From contig CM055099.1 in assembly GCA_029204225.1 (NCBI GenBank), forward strand, positions 63,442,142 to 63,504,141: 62,000 nucleotides of DNA, in the 5' to 3' direction. Positions 24,004-36,000 of this stretch are shown here, one piece after another. Under the pieces are notes generated by a model. That model saw only the letters and a program-made list of their open reading frames with translations, did no database searches and was not told the DNA's origin. This stretch comes from Diphasiastrum complanatum. Its lineage: Eukaryota > Streptophyta > Lycopodiopsida > Lycopodiales > Lycopodiaceae. Position 1 is the first letter of the stretch; every line of letters begins with the position of its first letter. A program made the translations under genes and the position numbers.

Positions 24004-24225
24004 GATTTCTCTATTCCTTGCAAGGACATACTAAGTAGTGTATAGACTTATACAAGTTAGAGTGCAACTCATATCACAATGTATCAATAAGCATCATATC
24101 CTAATGCTCTTCCCAACATTGACATGAATTGATTGAAGCTTTGACAATGGGTGACTACTTAAGTTCATTCATAGATAAAGACCAATACAATTAGGAGCAA
24201 GACTCGGTTTCTTCGATCCCAATAT
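22801..24225. other. No recognisable gene apart from a CT array
   Basis: AT-rich DNA without motif-bearing frames on either strand. Only the CT array at 23,927-23,998 stands out. Confidence 0.45.
23927..23998. repeat. (TC)n microsatellite, 72 bp
   Basis: A perfect TC run. Unlike the arrays at 9.7 and 55.2 kb, it is not followed by the CATCTATCATTCTTAG block. Confidence 0.97.
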
Positions 24226-24282
24226 TTAGAAGCCATTTTTCAAGTTTCCAATGTTGCCCACCATCTGACTAGTATGGGTAGC

Positions 24283-24405
24283 AATGGTGTAGCAGAAAGG
24301 AAGCCACTCATTGAAAGTGCTAAGAGCATGCTGGCCCATGCTTCTCTTTCGAAGAATTTTTGGGTAGAAGCTATCACTACAACTGCCTATCTGCAGAATC
24401 GATCC
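24283..24405 (+). pseudogene. Copia integrase core fragment (41 codons, + strand)
   Basis: The plus strand reads NGVAERKPLIESAKSMLAHA, SLSKNFWVEAI and TAYLQNRS. This is the end of the copia integrase core: the Glu of NGVAER is the third catalytic residue of the D,D,E triad, followed by the usual ARSML...FW.EA...A.YL.NR helix. It is cut sharply at 24,405, where a copia piece in the opposite orientation begins. Confidence 0.85.
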
Positions 24406-24719
24406 ATGACAATTTTCCATTGATTTTTCTCCTTACTGCTCATGGCTTCTTCATACGATGTAGGTGTATCCACAAAGTACCCATATTCCCGAGAGAATTT
24501 GGCAGGTTTATGCCTTATCCTTTGAGGTCTTTTAGCGATAGGTTCTTCTCCACGCTCACCTGCAGGTTCAAGTATTTCTTCCTCTTCTTCTTCATCAAGG
24601 AGAGGTTCCTGTAGCTGTGGAAATACATCATGATCTAGAGGTAGGTAAAGAATGATATATCCTAAGCACTTCATGACCCTTTGCATCAACATCCTCTTTG
24701 TCTTGGAATATTGGGTCAT
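24387..24719 (-). pseudogene. Copia integrase-RT linker fragment (- strand)
   Basis: The minus-strand frame carries an acidic stretch (LLDEEEEEEILEPAGERGEE), a basic patch (RPQRIRHKPAKFSREYGYFV) and then TSYEEAMSSKEKNQWKIVMD. That is the linker between integrase and reverse transcriptase of copia polyproteins, up to the W..AM.E helix at the RT entry. The homology ends around 24,410; the last residues (RFCR) run into the inverted integrase fragment. It is a relic in head-on arrangement with its neighbour. Confidence 0.8.
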
Positions 24720-24965
24720 CTAGGAACTTAGACTCATCAAACTTAACATCTCTAGATACATGGATATTTTTTGTAACAGGATTGTAGACACGATAATAAC
24801 GCCTTTACGATATCTGTTTCGTCCCACGTGGAGGTATCCAGGGATGGAGGAAAGTGAAGTTCATTTTCCAACAGGTAAGCTAAAAAGTGTAAGTCCTTAT
24901 TTTAAATTTTGACACCGCTATTGGCTTCGACATACCTCTTTTAGCCTATAGGTGCAGTTTTAAGC

Positions 24966-25530
24966 ATGTTGGCAATGGCAAACATGGGAGAGTCCATTTT
25001 GAGCAAAAATAGCAAATTGGAAAAGATTTCAAACTATGCAATGTGGAAGTTCAAAATGAAGAACATTTTGATAGATGAGGAGTTGTGGGATGTCTTCAAA
25101 GGTGATGAGATAAGACCACCAAATGAAGAGGACATCAAAGTGTTCGACATGAAGATGAGGAGGGTGTTGACCTTCATCAACCTATCGATGAAAGACCATA
25201 TCATTATCCATATCAGTGATGGCGTAACACCAAGACAAGCCTGGGCTGTACTAAAAAAGTAGTTCGAGACTTCAAACCCATCAAGAATAATGTTTTTGAA
25301 GTGAAAATTGAATAGTGCTCGTATGGAATAAGGGGTGCACATTCAAACTTGTATGACTAGGATAAAGACAATAAGGGATAAATTGCATTCCATAGGCGAG
25401 CGCATACGTGATGCCGAGTTGGTGCACACCGCATTATGCGACATTGTTCACACCTATCAAACGTCTGTGTGGGGGATAGCATCAAGAGAACATGGGGTCA
25501 TACCCCACTAAAATTCCTGGTATTGATGGT
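24966..25530 (+). pseudogene. Copia gag relic (DUF4219/UBN2 type)
   Basis: The open part (24,966-25,262) starts MLAMANMGESILSKNSKLEK and contains the Gag entry YAMWKFKMKNILIDEELWDV, then MRRVLTFINLSMKDHIIIHI and DGVTPRQAWAVLKK. A TAG follows where Gln or Arg is expected, but the same frame continues with FETSNPSRIMFLK and, after another frame change, TRIKTIRDKLHSIGERI and ALCDIVHTYQTSVWGI. This is the UBN2 region of Gag to beyond its middle. No zinc knuckle or protease follows. Stops and frame changes make it a pseudogene. Confidence 0.75.
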
Positions 25531-27090
25531 TCATCTGACTTCTTACGATTCTGCTTTGGAATTTAGAGAAAAGTTAGACATCCAAAAACTTTCAAATGAG
25601 ACAAATTGGACTTTTTGCTCGTCCAAACTTCTAAGAGAGTTTTGTTCTTCGTACGAGATATGAGAGTACAATTTTGCAAGTAATTTGTATTGATAGCTTC
25701 AGCCCAAAACTTTGATGAAAGCTTCTTTGCTTTTGGTTCCTAGGTTGATTTCATTTTTGCTGGTTAGCAATTGTCAATAATTTGACTATTCTCCATGGGC
25801 ATGTCTTTTAATGGCAGCGGGACGTTTTGGAGGTAAACGTCTAGTTCAGTCATTTGCCATCAACAACCCTCTAGTCAGTTGACCTGGTTCGAACTAGGGT
25901 TAGTCCCTCAGGTTAACTAGGGTTAGCTACACCCCCTACGGAAGGGCTGTTCCAGAATCCTATCACGCTTGGAATTAGGGATTATTTCCTAGGGGCTTAA
26001 CCAATGAGGTAGAAGCCCCCCATACACTCAAGTGTCTAAGGTAATCTTGGTCTGTGGTTCTAGGTCCATGTATACAACCAATCCAAGTCACCCCCACTGG
26101 CCATAGAAGGTCCCTGATTGTCTTGCCCTTTGTCTTGCCCTTCTTTCTCCCAAGGATCTTGGATTCATCCATGTTATGAATATAATATAACACCCATGGA
26201 TATGATAGCCATAGCTCTATTGTCTTTCTTGGTCCACTGTAGAAGCTCCTTGTCCTCTTGCTTTGTCGATGGGTTTGATAGGACTGGTTTTTGCTCAATC
26301 TCCCGTCTACAACTTCATAAAGCATCTTAGCTCCGAGGAACATATCTTCTCCTCTTCCATCCCCTTTGTAGGGCTAAAGTTTTGTGTGCAACATTGATGA
26401 CAAAGTGCCCGCCCTTGTAGCTGATTGCTGACATGTGCCAATAACTTTCAAACATGGCCACAATTACCCAGATTACTCCACCCATGTAGGAGTTAATGAG
26501 AAATTGTGAACCCTCTAGGAACTTCAAACTGCATACTCTGATATGATGTTAAGTTTCAGCAATACGAAAAATAAGACTATGCACCTAACATCAACCACAC
26601 ATAAGCTCAAAGTTAGAGAGTCAAAAGTAGCTCAGAACAAGAGTTATATTTCATGAATAGATTTGAGCATAATACCAAATACACCAAGTAATAGTACCAA
26701 AAGTACCAAATATAGTACCAAAAGTGCCAGATGATAGTACCAAAAAGTATCAAAGAAATGTAGATAGTTAAACATCTGACCCAAGACTTGTTCCTAGGTA
26801 ATTATGCATTTGAGAACATACAAACGCATATCTAAAACACAAAGGAGTGATTTATTTAGAGCTAAAAATGCAAGGCTCTTTTCTTGTCACTTTTGAAAGC
26901 CTTTGGTGTGTTCTCAAGTGCTAATTTTGCTACTAAAATGACTCTACCTAAGTAGCTACTGACTTGTGCTAACTTCTAGCAACTAACTTCTACATTTTTG
27001 CTGAGTTTTGGGCTGTAAAGTCAACACCAAAATAGAGCTACGTATTTTGGATTTGTGGGGTAGTTGGTGGGTCAAAACTTGCCACTTTGT
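25531..27090. other. No recognisable gene
   Basis: Several open frames of 60-120 codons show no known domain. A short AGTACCAAA(A) repeat runs from about 26,690 to 26,755. Copia material resumes on the minus strand at 27,468, so this may be decayed copia interior or flank. Confidence 0.4.
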
Positions 27091-27468
27091 TTACTGGTTG
27101 CCTTGAAACCTTACAAGCCCCTGCAACCAAGCAAACACAACCTGAAATGCTCTTGGAGTCATCCTTTTGAGACATTCTACACCTTGTGAGAAACATGTAT
27201 GTTTAAGATATTTGAATACATGTTGTGCAATGTAACCAAGATTGTGATTGAATTGGCTAAGAATAAACATTGTAAAAAAAATCTCAGGTCTAGTCCAAGT
27301 TGCATGGTATATCAAACGACCAATAAGATTCGGAAATGGAGTATTCGCCATAGCAAGTATATCCTCTTGGCTAGAGGAACAATCGGCCTTGGTCAGGATA
27401 GTACCACTTGACAAAGGTATAACTTTTCCTTTGATATCCTGCATATGAAACCGTCCAAATAATTTCAT
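27091..27468 (-). pseudogene. Copia RNase H region fragment
   Basis: The minus-strand frame reads RFHMQDIKGKVIPLSSGTIL (normally RFxMxxCKPVSTPL...), then PFPNLIGRLIYHATWTRPEI (normally PYxxxVGSLMYAMxxTRPDI) and LSQFNHNLGYIAQHVFKYLK, followed by HTCFSQGVECLKR. This is the connection between reverse transcriptase and RNase H of a copia polyprotein. The catalytic DxDxAGD segment is not present. Sequence after LKH is degraded, and no LTR is seen nearby. Confidence 0.8.
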
Positions 27469-27886
27469 GATACAATTAGCTTGATTTAAAAAAATAAGGA
27501 TGCCTTTCCTTCAAGGCTTGTAATTCCTTGAAATCTAAACAAAAGATTATGGAAAAATGTCAGATCTAGAGAGAGAAAATGTTAAGCTCGTCAGCCATTT
27601 TCTTTCTCTTCAGTAGACCTTCCTTTGATGCCCTGTAAAGCTTCCTTCCTGAAAACTTAGAAAACAAGTAGCAATTAATGTCAAACTGAAAAAGCGCCTA
27701 TTTTTTAGGAGAAAATTCCAAATAGGGACAACAAGCTCCTCTCCCTGGATCTTAGCACTGTAGATCAGAGAAGGTGATTGCAACTTCCGAAACTGAAATC
27801 AGATCACTACAAGTTGAGATATGGTACCACCCTGTAGGCCGAGTAGAGGAAGGAGCTATGGCTGACAAGAATTCGTGGAGAGAGAG

Positions 27887-28400
<514 letters not shown>

Positions 28401-28721
28401 GGACGGCCCCTCTTCATTATATATAGAAGTAGAGTACATAGTTTTTGATCTTGGTTCTCCCTCAAGATAGAAGTTTATTTAATATATGCCACTTGTCCTC
28501 CATGCAGTACTTTCTATTCCTTGTTGGTAGCTCGATGGAGGCCTAGGTGTACCTGCCCTACACTTGACAAGTGTAGGGGTCCACCTCATTAACTTTCTAT
28601 TTGTATGAAAGTTTTTAATCCTAGAACATTCTGTTTATGACTTTGGGCCTTTATTTAATACTTAAGCTTCTAGGACTAACTCATGGACTTTCTAGACTAA
28701 AAGCCCCTTTTGCAAGTAAAT
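28401..28721. other. No gene; possible 3' flank of a copia element
   Basis: Non-coding DNA between the GA array and the minus-strand copia relic. A TATATAG word at about 28,418 and CT-rich runs look LTR-like, but no TG...CA pair was established. Confidence 0.35.
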
Positions 28722-29718
28722 TTAATTACCTTGTATTTTTACAACCAAAAAACTGGTTTTTGCATTTTTTTTCACGTTGTCGTTGAGAAACGTTGTCTTG
28801 AAATCCATTTGGTACATTTCGAGGTCTTCGACAGGTGCTAACGCAATTAGTCCTGATTGATTGCATTTTGACATCAGGACTGAAGATTTCTTGGTAATCC
28901 ACTCCTTGGACTTGAGTGAAAGTAACAGTGTAGCCCTCATCAGTCATCTTAGAAATTGACAACAGGTTCTTTGACAACTGAGGTACGTGAAGAACATTGG
29001 TGACATAAATAGAAATATCATTGTTGAAAGTGATCTTGACTATCCCTTTGCCTTCGACGTGTATGGTGCTTGAATCTCCGAGGTAGATGAATTGATCTCT
29101 GCTGTAAGCTGTATACTCGGTAAACCATTCCTTGTGAGAGGTCGTGTGTTGGGTAGCACCACTATCTAGGTACCAACTATTGTGGTCTTTGTTGCCACTG
29201 TTGTAAGCCATTAACAGGTGTGTATCTTGCTCCTTGAAGTCTGCCGCATTGGAGGAGTCTGGCTGCTGTTGTTGTTGCTTCTTTGCCTCATTGTAGATGC
29301 GGATATGATGCTCCTTGATGTCGTGATTAGCTCTCTTGCAATATCTGCAGAAAAGCTTCTTGCATGATCCACTATTCTTAGCTTGAGTGTGAGGCTTCTG
29401 TTGTTGCTGCTGCACTTGATTCTTGCCCTTAAAATAGTCTTTCTTCTTGGTGTACAAGGCCATGGATTTGTCTTTGATGGACATGCCACTGGTTTTTCTC
29501 TGCATTTCTTCTTGAAGTAGATGACCGATCACCTTTTGAAGAGTGAGGTCGGGTTGTGTGGAGATCATCACCACAAAGTGTTCATATGACTTTGGAAGAG
29601 AAGAAAACAAGGTCATAACGGCATCATCATCTTGAATAGCACATCCTACAGCTGATAATTGATCCATTAAAGATTTGAAGTTGTTGATGTGAGAAGTGAT
29701 GGCAGTAGAATCAGACAT
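28722..29718 (-). pseudogene. Copia gag-protease joined to an RT fragment
   Basis: The frame starts within the UBN2 part of Gag (ITSHINNFKSLMDQLSAVGC, LFSSLPKSYEHFV), passes a zinc knuckle FCRYCKRANHDIKEHH in which the last Cys is replaced by His, then poly-Gln. It enters the protease with WYLDSGATQHTT (intact DSGA active site) and VLHVPQLSKNLLSISKM before integrase. It then jumps directly to the reverse-transcriptase words VQGVDYQEIFSPDVKMQSIR; the rest of RT (LIALAPVEDLEMYQMDFKTT, FLND) continues in a second frame to 28,722. The whole integrase and the start of RT are deleted. Together with the gag start upstream it forms one minus-strand copia relic. Confidence 0.88.
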
Positions 29719-29814
29719 GCTAAGTGTAAAGAACTTTCTTTTAGGTGCAATCTAGTGGTTACATCATGAGTCTCATAAAGACTTGATAGTAAGTCCAGTG
29801 CTTTCTTAGAGGTT

Positions 29815-30051
29815 TTACACGTGGTAACATGGGATACATGCTAAGGCTTTCTGATCTTTAATCTTCCATGCCTTTGCTTGATTACCATCTTTTGGTTTCA
29901 AGTCAGAACCTTCTACTACATCCCAGAGATCTTTATCTATCAACATCATCCAGAGTTTTAACTTCCAGATATAGAAGTTAGATCCATTGAACTTGTCAAT
30001 AATTCTAGCTTCGTTGGATGATGAAGACAAAGAGCTACCAATGTGAGACAT
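29815..30051 (-). pseudogene. Copia gag N-terminus
   Basis: An ATG at 30,051 opens MSHIGSSLSSSSNEARIIDK, then FNGSNFYIWKLKLWMMLIDK and DLWDVVEGSDLKPKDG, the standard start of copia Gag. The frame decays after QKALACI, and about 100 bp of degraded sequence (readable in changing frames as KKALDLLSSLYETHDVTTRL) connects it to the gag-protease frame ending at 29,718. It is the beginning of the same element. Confidence 0.85.
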
Positions 30052-30808
30052 GTTAACAACAATGTTTCAGGGGCTCGCTTCACGTTTGAAACAACTAGTT
30101 CTGGTTTGAAACGAGAATTTTTTTTAGGTTTTTTTTTTTGAATGTGTGAGGGTTTACACATGTCATAGACAGTTTGGTAACAAGTAGATACATCCAATTT
30201 CATGAGAATGCTCTACAGAATGCAATTCAAGAGGAGAAGCTGTAGTATGGTGAGTCGTGACTCATGACTATGGTCACTTGACACTTTTCTCAGTCAATTA
30301 TTGATATTGTCACAATTCATCATACAGTCTCAATTTTCAAACATCCAAGAACTTCCAAAAATTGTAACAGTAAAGTTACAAACTAATAACTATAGAACAT
30401 TCAGCTTACTACTTAGTACTTAAAAGTTACAACTTACAACTTACAAATTACAAATTACAATGCACTGACCACTAACTTGGAAGTAACTTCAAGTTGCACT
30501 AAGTTCTAACTTCTAAGTAGTAAGTAGTAAGTTCTAACTAGTAACAATTTACAAAGTAGTGAATCACAAAAACTTTAAACTTTAAAGTAAAATCAATGAT
30601 GCTGCATAAATAACAAGAGTGTCAAGTGTGGCCTTGGCCCTCAAGGCTCAAGCCTGAGGCCCCATGAGTCTAAAGTCGACTGTCATATGTAAACATTAAT
30701 ATGTATAACTACTATGCTAGAGCCTAGAGTAAGCCACTAATAACTATCATCTATGCTGAGCAGTGAGTATTGAGTAGTGAGTTCCCCCCCCCAGTGCCCA
30801 TCTAGGCT
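30052..30808. other. No gene; low-complexity ACTTAC/AAGTT-rich DNA
   Basis: From 30,370 to 30,600 words such as TTACAACTTACAA and TAAGTAGTAAGTAG recur. Near 30,635-30,665 there is a GGCC/CTCAAGGCTCAAGCC palindromic patch that could be a subterminal structure of the hAT element. Terminal repeats could not be fixed. Confidence 0.4.
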
Positions 30809-32460
30809 CTAGCCTCTAGTTGCCTGCCTCGGACGTTGTTGTCGTGGAGGCATTGGCATGTCCTCAGGCTCAATGTCATCCTCCCCATCATCAGAGTCAC
30901 CCTCAACCTCCTCATCTGATCCCTCACCCTCAGTGGCGGATTCCTCATCTGTGTCAGAGCTAGAGGGACTCTCAGAGGTGTCTAAGACTGCTGCATGGCT
31001 CAGGCCCTCTCCTGCCTTCCTGGTCCTGCGTGCACATACTACATAGATGAATACATACCTGGGTCCTGAGTACATATTACAATTTACTAATTGCATAGTA
31101 CATACCTGAATAAATTCAAGTCATCCATGAGTGCATCCTGATCCATGGGATCAGGATAGATAGAGGAGACGTAGGAATGCCATCCTTGCTTGAGCTCTTG
31201 ATCATGGAATTGATCTTCCGTCCTCCATAGTGGATGAAGCAAGCAAGCCACGACATGCAGAGGTTGCTGGAACCACTGCCATCTGCCTAGAAATAGGCCC
31301 CTTACTTCTTCCAGCCTGCAAACAATCAGGATTGAAGTTTGAGGCTTGAGCATTCAAGTCTCAAGAACTATTAAGTTTTAACTAAATTCTAGTCATGAAT
31401 GTCAATGAAGATTTGAGAATCAACTTTGGAGCTTTTAACGTAGTTACAACTAACTAGACTCTAGTAATATACCTGTCAGGAGCCATGGTGGTGCAACTCT
31501 GAATATGCTCTCCCAGCTTATCCATAAACTCATAAAGAAGGCCTAAGGTGGAACCCTCTCTATCAGTAAGGCGAAGCACACTATAGATAGGCTGCATGGA
31601 TATGACAATGGAGTGTGCATCATCCCAAAATGAAGTCCCCATCACGATCGCCTCAAATCTCCTGGCCTTAGCCTCTCGTGATTGGCCCCACTCTGCCCAA
31701 TGGGGTGAAACCACTGTCATCCTTAGGCTTCCATGCACTTTTATGAGCTGCTCCAAAACAATGAGCATATAGGCAAACCTAGGATGAAAATTATGAAATA
31801 AGATTTGTAATTGGTCATAGCCTATAGGCAACAAGCAGACTATACTATATAGCAAAATTCAAATTCTATGAGCATTGAAACTTGAAGCTAAAACAAAATT
31901 GCAATTTTCAAATCAAAAAATTGGAAACAGGTTGTCAGGTTGGAAGTTGGAACTTGGTTACCTAGTGGGGGCAGACCTCAAGAGATCCAAGGTGGAATAG
32001 GACTTGAAGATGCTCAAGACCCTCTGTCTCTTGGTGACAAATCTCACCAAGAATTGTGCCATGTCTACAACCTCCTTGACCCAGGGTAATCTCCCAATGT
32101 CTTCAACTAGGAGGTCAAGACAATGTGCAGCACATGGACTCCAGAAAATCCAAGGGTACTTCTCATTCACCATCTTCCCCATGGCAACACAATTGGACGC
32201 GTTGTACGTGACAACCTGCATTGGAATTCCGACAAAGGTCGAATCATAATTCATGAAAATTCACCATTGAGCATTCCGGAAGCAAATGCAAATGCAGTTT
32301 GCAAATGTAAATGGCAAGTGCAAATTGCAACGTTCAAAACAATAATCACAATTCACAAAATGTAAGTTGTAACTTACTAAGTTCTAACTTCAAAGCTGAG
32401 AGCTCAATGTCGAAAGCTGAAACTTGAAAGTGGCAAGTGCATACCTGGACAACATTATCT
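30809..32460 (-). pseudogene. hAT transposase gene, 3' exons (DUF659 region), catalytic Asp lost
   Basis: Exons join in phase across GT-AG introns: an exon ending at 32,445 (KEVGKDNVVQ), then 32,215-31,962, 31,778-31,473, 31,315-31,106 and 31,025-30,809. They encode VVTYNASNCVAMGKMVNEKY, FWSPCAAHCLDLLVEDIG and WVKEVVDMAQFLVRFVTKRQ, typical of plant hAT/DUF659 transposases, then a HWAEW/SFWDDA region. The tail is Ser/Glu/Asp-rich and ends RQQRPRQATRG. The frame is open through the last four exons, but the conserved VVTDNASN motif reads VVTYNASN (Asp to Tyr). The C-terminal hAT dimerisation domain (usually WW..YG...P.L..LA and SxSxCERNWS) is missing between the last two exons. The BED zinc finger and N-terminus are cut off by the LTR at 32,574. 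I judge it non-functional but recent. Confidence 0.82.
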
Positions 32461-32484
32461 TTTCCGACCTCCTTGATAGATAAA

Positions 32485-32573
32485 GAGGAGTGTTGAGCTA
32501 TGAATAGGTAGATTGAGCCATGTGCTCAAGGAAAAAAGTGAAATGAAATTTTTTCCATCTACCACCAATCAAA
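32485..32573. repeat. Segment repeated in inverted orientation at 49,792-49,880
   Basis: This stretch (GAGGAGTGTTGAGCTATGAA, then TAGGTAGATTGAGCCATG, ending CAATCAAA) matches the reverse complement of 49,792-49,880 with a handful of substitutions. Similarity stops exactly at 32,573/32,574, where the copia LTR begins. The copy at 49.8 kb therefore represents the uninterrupted sequence. Confidence 0.85.
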
Positions 32574-33006
32574 TGTTAGAAATAATAAATGATAATGCTA
32601 GTTTCTCATAGGTTACTTTGACCCAGAAGGTCAAGACTTGTGTAACCATGGGTTAGGTTTATTATTCAGACCATGTTAATTCAGTTTTAGTTAAGTTGGA
32701 CCCAATTTTGGTCTAGTAGTAACTCGTGGGTCCAAGCAAAGTCTAATTATGTTAAGGGACCCTATCTTGACTTTTGGGGGTGCCCTATAATTAGTAGTGG
32801 GTTTGGAAGGTTCTAGAACTTAGAGTTTGGAAGAGTCTAGGCCCTTGGAAGACCTATTTATATGTACTCATTATTCATTTGTAATTCATCCCCTTTCAAG
32901 CATTGCTACTACTTTCTCTCTCCTTGAGAGCGCCTAACCCTCTTCCTCTTTTTCTTGTATATGGAGATTGAATGTTAGAAGGATCTTGGCACTTTGATTT
33001 CCTACA
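32574..33006 (+). repeat. Copia LTR, complete, 433 bp
   Basis: The LTR starts TGTTAGAAATAAT, ends CTTTGATTTCCTACA, contains a TATA-like box (CCTATTTATATG near 32,863) and is followed without a gap by a perfect 12-bp PBS. The left boundary is supported independently because the uninterrupted paralogue at 49.8 kb diverges at the same base. No second LTR copy or gag is recognisable downstream, so this is a 5' LTR of a non-coding or decayed element. Confidence 0.82.
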
Positions 33007-33018
33007 TGGTATCAGAGC
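33007..33018 (+). promoter_or_regulatory. Primer-binding site (initiator Met tRNA type)
   Basis: TGGTATCAGAGC is the exact plant copia PBS. It sits immediately after the LTR ending at 33,006. Confidence 0.9.
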
Positions 33019-36000
33019 CATGGATCTTCTATGCTTGATCTAGGGCGCCCTACCAAAAGAGATCATCTTCACTTAGGGATCACAAAATTCAGCACCTTTG
33101 CTGATTTTTTGGAGTGAAGATCCGTTCCACTTTGACTCTTCCGTTTTGCAGGAGGCCACACATCAAAGGAGATAATAGGTTTTTGGGCGCCCAAAAACAG
33201 GTTGTTGTTTGCTGATTTTTCATGTTGCAGGAAGGCGCCATTAATTATCTTCTTCGGGGTTGCTTTTAGGTCGCCCACATCCGTGTAGGTTTATCCTACT
33301 TCCGTTGGTCCATTGCTGCCCTATTTTTCATATTTGCTCCTTTGAAGGGCACCCATCATCTACAAGCAATTTTTATCTTCTGATTTGGCTAAAAAGTCAG
33401 CACCCTTGCTGATTTCACAAAGTGAAGATCCGCTTCCTTTTGCTTGTTTCCAGGTGTGGAAGAAGTCGCTAATTGTTTTGTGATGATCCGATCACATTCC
33501 GAGGCTGAAAATTAGACAACATATTACCATTTGTAGGGTGTTTGCAATAGCCCTATCCGTGTGTGTATTGTTCACACTTTTTGGCAAGAAAGAAGGGTTC
33601 TGGAAAAAGCTTTGTTGGAGGCTAACCTGATTCTTTGCTTGCTGGTTTTTTAAGTTTGTAATGCAATTTCAGGCTGAAATTGAATCATCCAAATTCTATA
33701 TGCAAATGCTACAAACTTGATATATAATCTTGTAGTCTTCAATGAGACCTATCTGATGCAATTAAAGTCATCTAAATCTAGTAATTGATGTGTGAAATTG
33801 GACTACTCCTTTTAAATGTCTCATAATGATTATAAAGTTACACTTGGAGAAGATTACTGAAACTTAACTTTTACTAAAAGGATTCAATTACATTCTTTAG
33901 CAAGTTTTTTGGGAATCAACATAGCATTTGACAAATTAATTTACTTCTCCTTGTTGTAGATCCTCATAGAGAACATATTTTGTAGAAAAATATTTTTTGC
34001 TATATATTTTTTGTTGTGATGTGTTGCATTGAAACCAATATACATGCTAGAAATTACATATGGTTTATGAATCCTATTTGTATGTTTGCAAATAAGTTGT
34101 TTGTTTGGCTAGGAAATAGAGGTATGCTAAACATGGTTTATTGTGAGATAATAGGACTCTAAGAGCTATTCTCTAAGACTCACGAATGAATTGACCTATT
34201 CTCAATTGGCTAATGGAAAAATTCATATTCAACCACAAAGATTGGTGCTAGATAAGCTCGCTTTGAGCATAGAAAAACTCACTAAAAAAGGCTCACCAAA
34301 AATCATTCCCATCTATAAATAACCAACAAAGTGGCATTGCCCATTAATAGTTCCAACAACTTGGGGCTAGAAGATGGGGTAGGCTTGTAAGCTAAAGACT
34401 TGTTGGGCGATGACCTTTTGACCTTCATTTGTTTATCAGATTTAAATCATCTTTAAAAAATGTCAAATGGTAAGCTCATGTGGCATATGATGGCCATATG
34501 AGAGTGTGTGAACAATTAATGGTAAGAAAATCAAATAAGATAAGAAACTACAAGATATGATCCCGAAGCACAATATGCGTTTGTAGCAATCTCATTTCAC
34601 TCTCATATTTCTTTTTTGTACCAAAAGTGCCACATCGTTGAACTTCCATTTATGTTCTTGATGGATAATCTTCTTTGATCAGCCTTAATTCGAATGTCGA
34701 TGTGTCATAATTAGCTTTATATGAAGATGTTTGGATGTTGTAGGACAAATCTGAATACCATTCATGTGTGCAATGCCCACTGGATGGTGAAATCTGGCCT
34801 TGATGGTTAGTTTAGATTGATTAAGTAAGATTATGTACTTGCTCATTGAGGAGCTCATTATGAAAATCAAGATTTTGGAGTTCAAAAGCTAGTCTTGTTT
34901 TTTTCTCTCTTGTAACTTGTTTTTGAGTGATCCTAAAATATTAAACTTTGTTAACAGACCATACAAAAGTACTGTAATTGACACATGTGAAGTCCTCTTT
35001 GTGTATTTTCACTTTGTTTTAATTGCTCTTGCTAGTACTGATCAAGATTGTGACTTTATCTTAATGAATTTGAGGTAGATAATCAATGAGATAGATCTAA
35101 CTACAAAATCAATCAACCTTGATGGAATAGCTGGATTTGGTCTTATCCAATGGATATCATCACTTTTACCCTTTGTTGATGATGATATCTGGTCCATATT
35201 GCTCAAATATATTGCTAAACGGGAGCTTCAAATGGTTGATTTACAAGGATTTCTAATTCATATTCTCCCAAATTTGATTTAATTTTCAATCTAGTTTTGT
35301 ACATCATTGTCGATAGAGCTTAGGAAATGGATAAAGTATGTGTATGGGATAGCTTCCAACCCAAGGGTGAGCATTAATCATGTGCTCTATGATTGGGCTT
35401 TGTTATTGGCATTTCCTAATCCTTGATGTTAGCTACTCAATTGAGTTCAATCTCTAGAGGACATTACATGGCCCATAATATAGTTGTAACAAGGTGCATG
35501 ATAATATAGCCTCGTGTAAGACCATAAAAATCATACAAATGTTCACATTATTATCAATGTTCAATATGAATCAAATGCACGAACTAGAATTTGTAATATT
35601 TGTTATTGCATCATCTAATGTGAGAATTTACATAAAACGAATAATGGCATTTGATGTGATCTTATAAGGCGTTGTATCATGATTTGAACCTTCTCAAAAT
35701 AGATCCATTAGGCTTTTGGCCCATTTGTGTTTTATTTCTAAATATTTGTTGAGATTAAGCTTAACATGTTTAGTGCTAGGTTGTAAACTTCAAAAAAATC
35801 TATAAACAGTAGTCAGTGTTGCATGGCAAAGATTGTACATGTGTATTTGTAGCTAGAATAGCTTTTTAGAAGCTTAATCATGAGCTCTCTTTCACAAATC
35901 ATGTTGCACATTTCCAATAAATGATCTAATCACATTACTTAGTCATGTTATGGCTTCCTTTGGAATCACAACACAATGAAGAAAGCGTCCCATTGATTCA

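Noticed and set aside
25880-25935. CTAGGGTTAG words as interstitial telomere repeat
   Set aside because: Only two degenerate GGGTTAG-like words, not a (TTTAGGG)n tract.
27804-27811. CACTACAA just before the GA array, as a possible CACTA terminus
   Set aside because: Isolated 8-mer; no subterminal repeats, no partner end, and the neighbouring structure is fully explained by the 30-bp duplication and GA expansion.
30635-30665. GGCC/CTCAAGGCTCAAGCC palindrome as the hAT terminal repeat
   Set aside because: No matching inverted copy at the other side of the hAT gene and no 8-bp duplication could be found.
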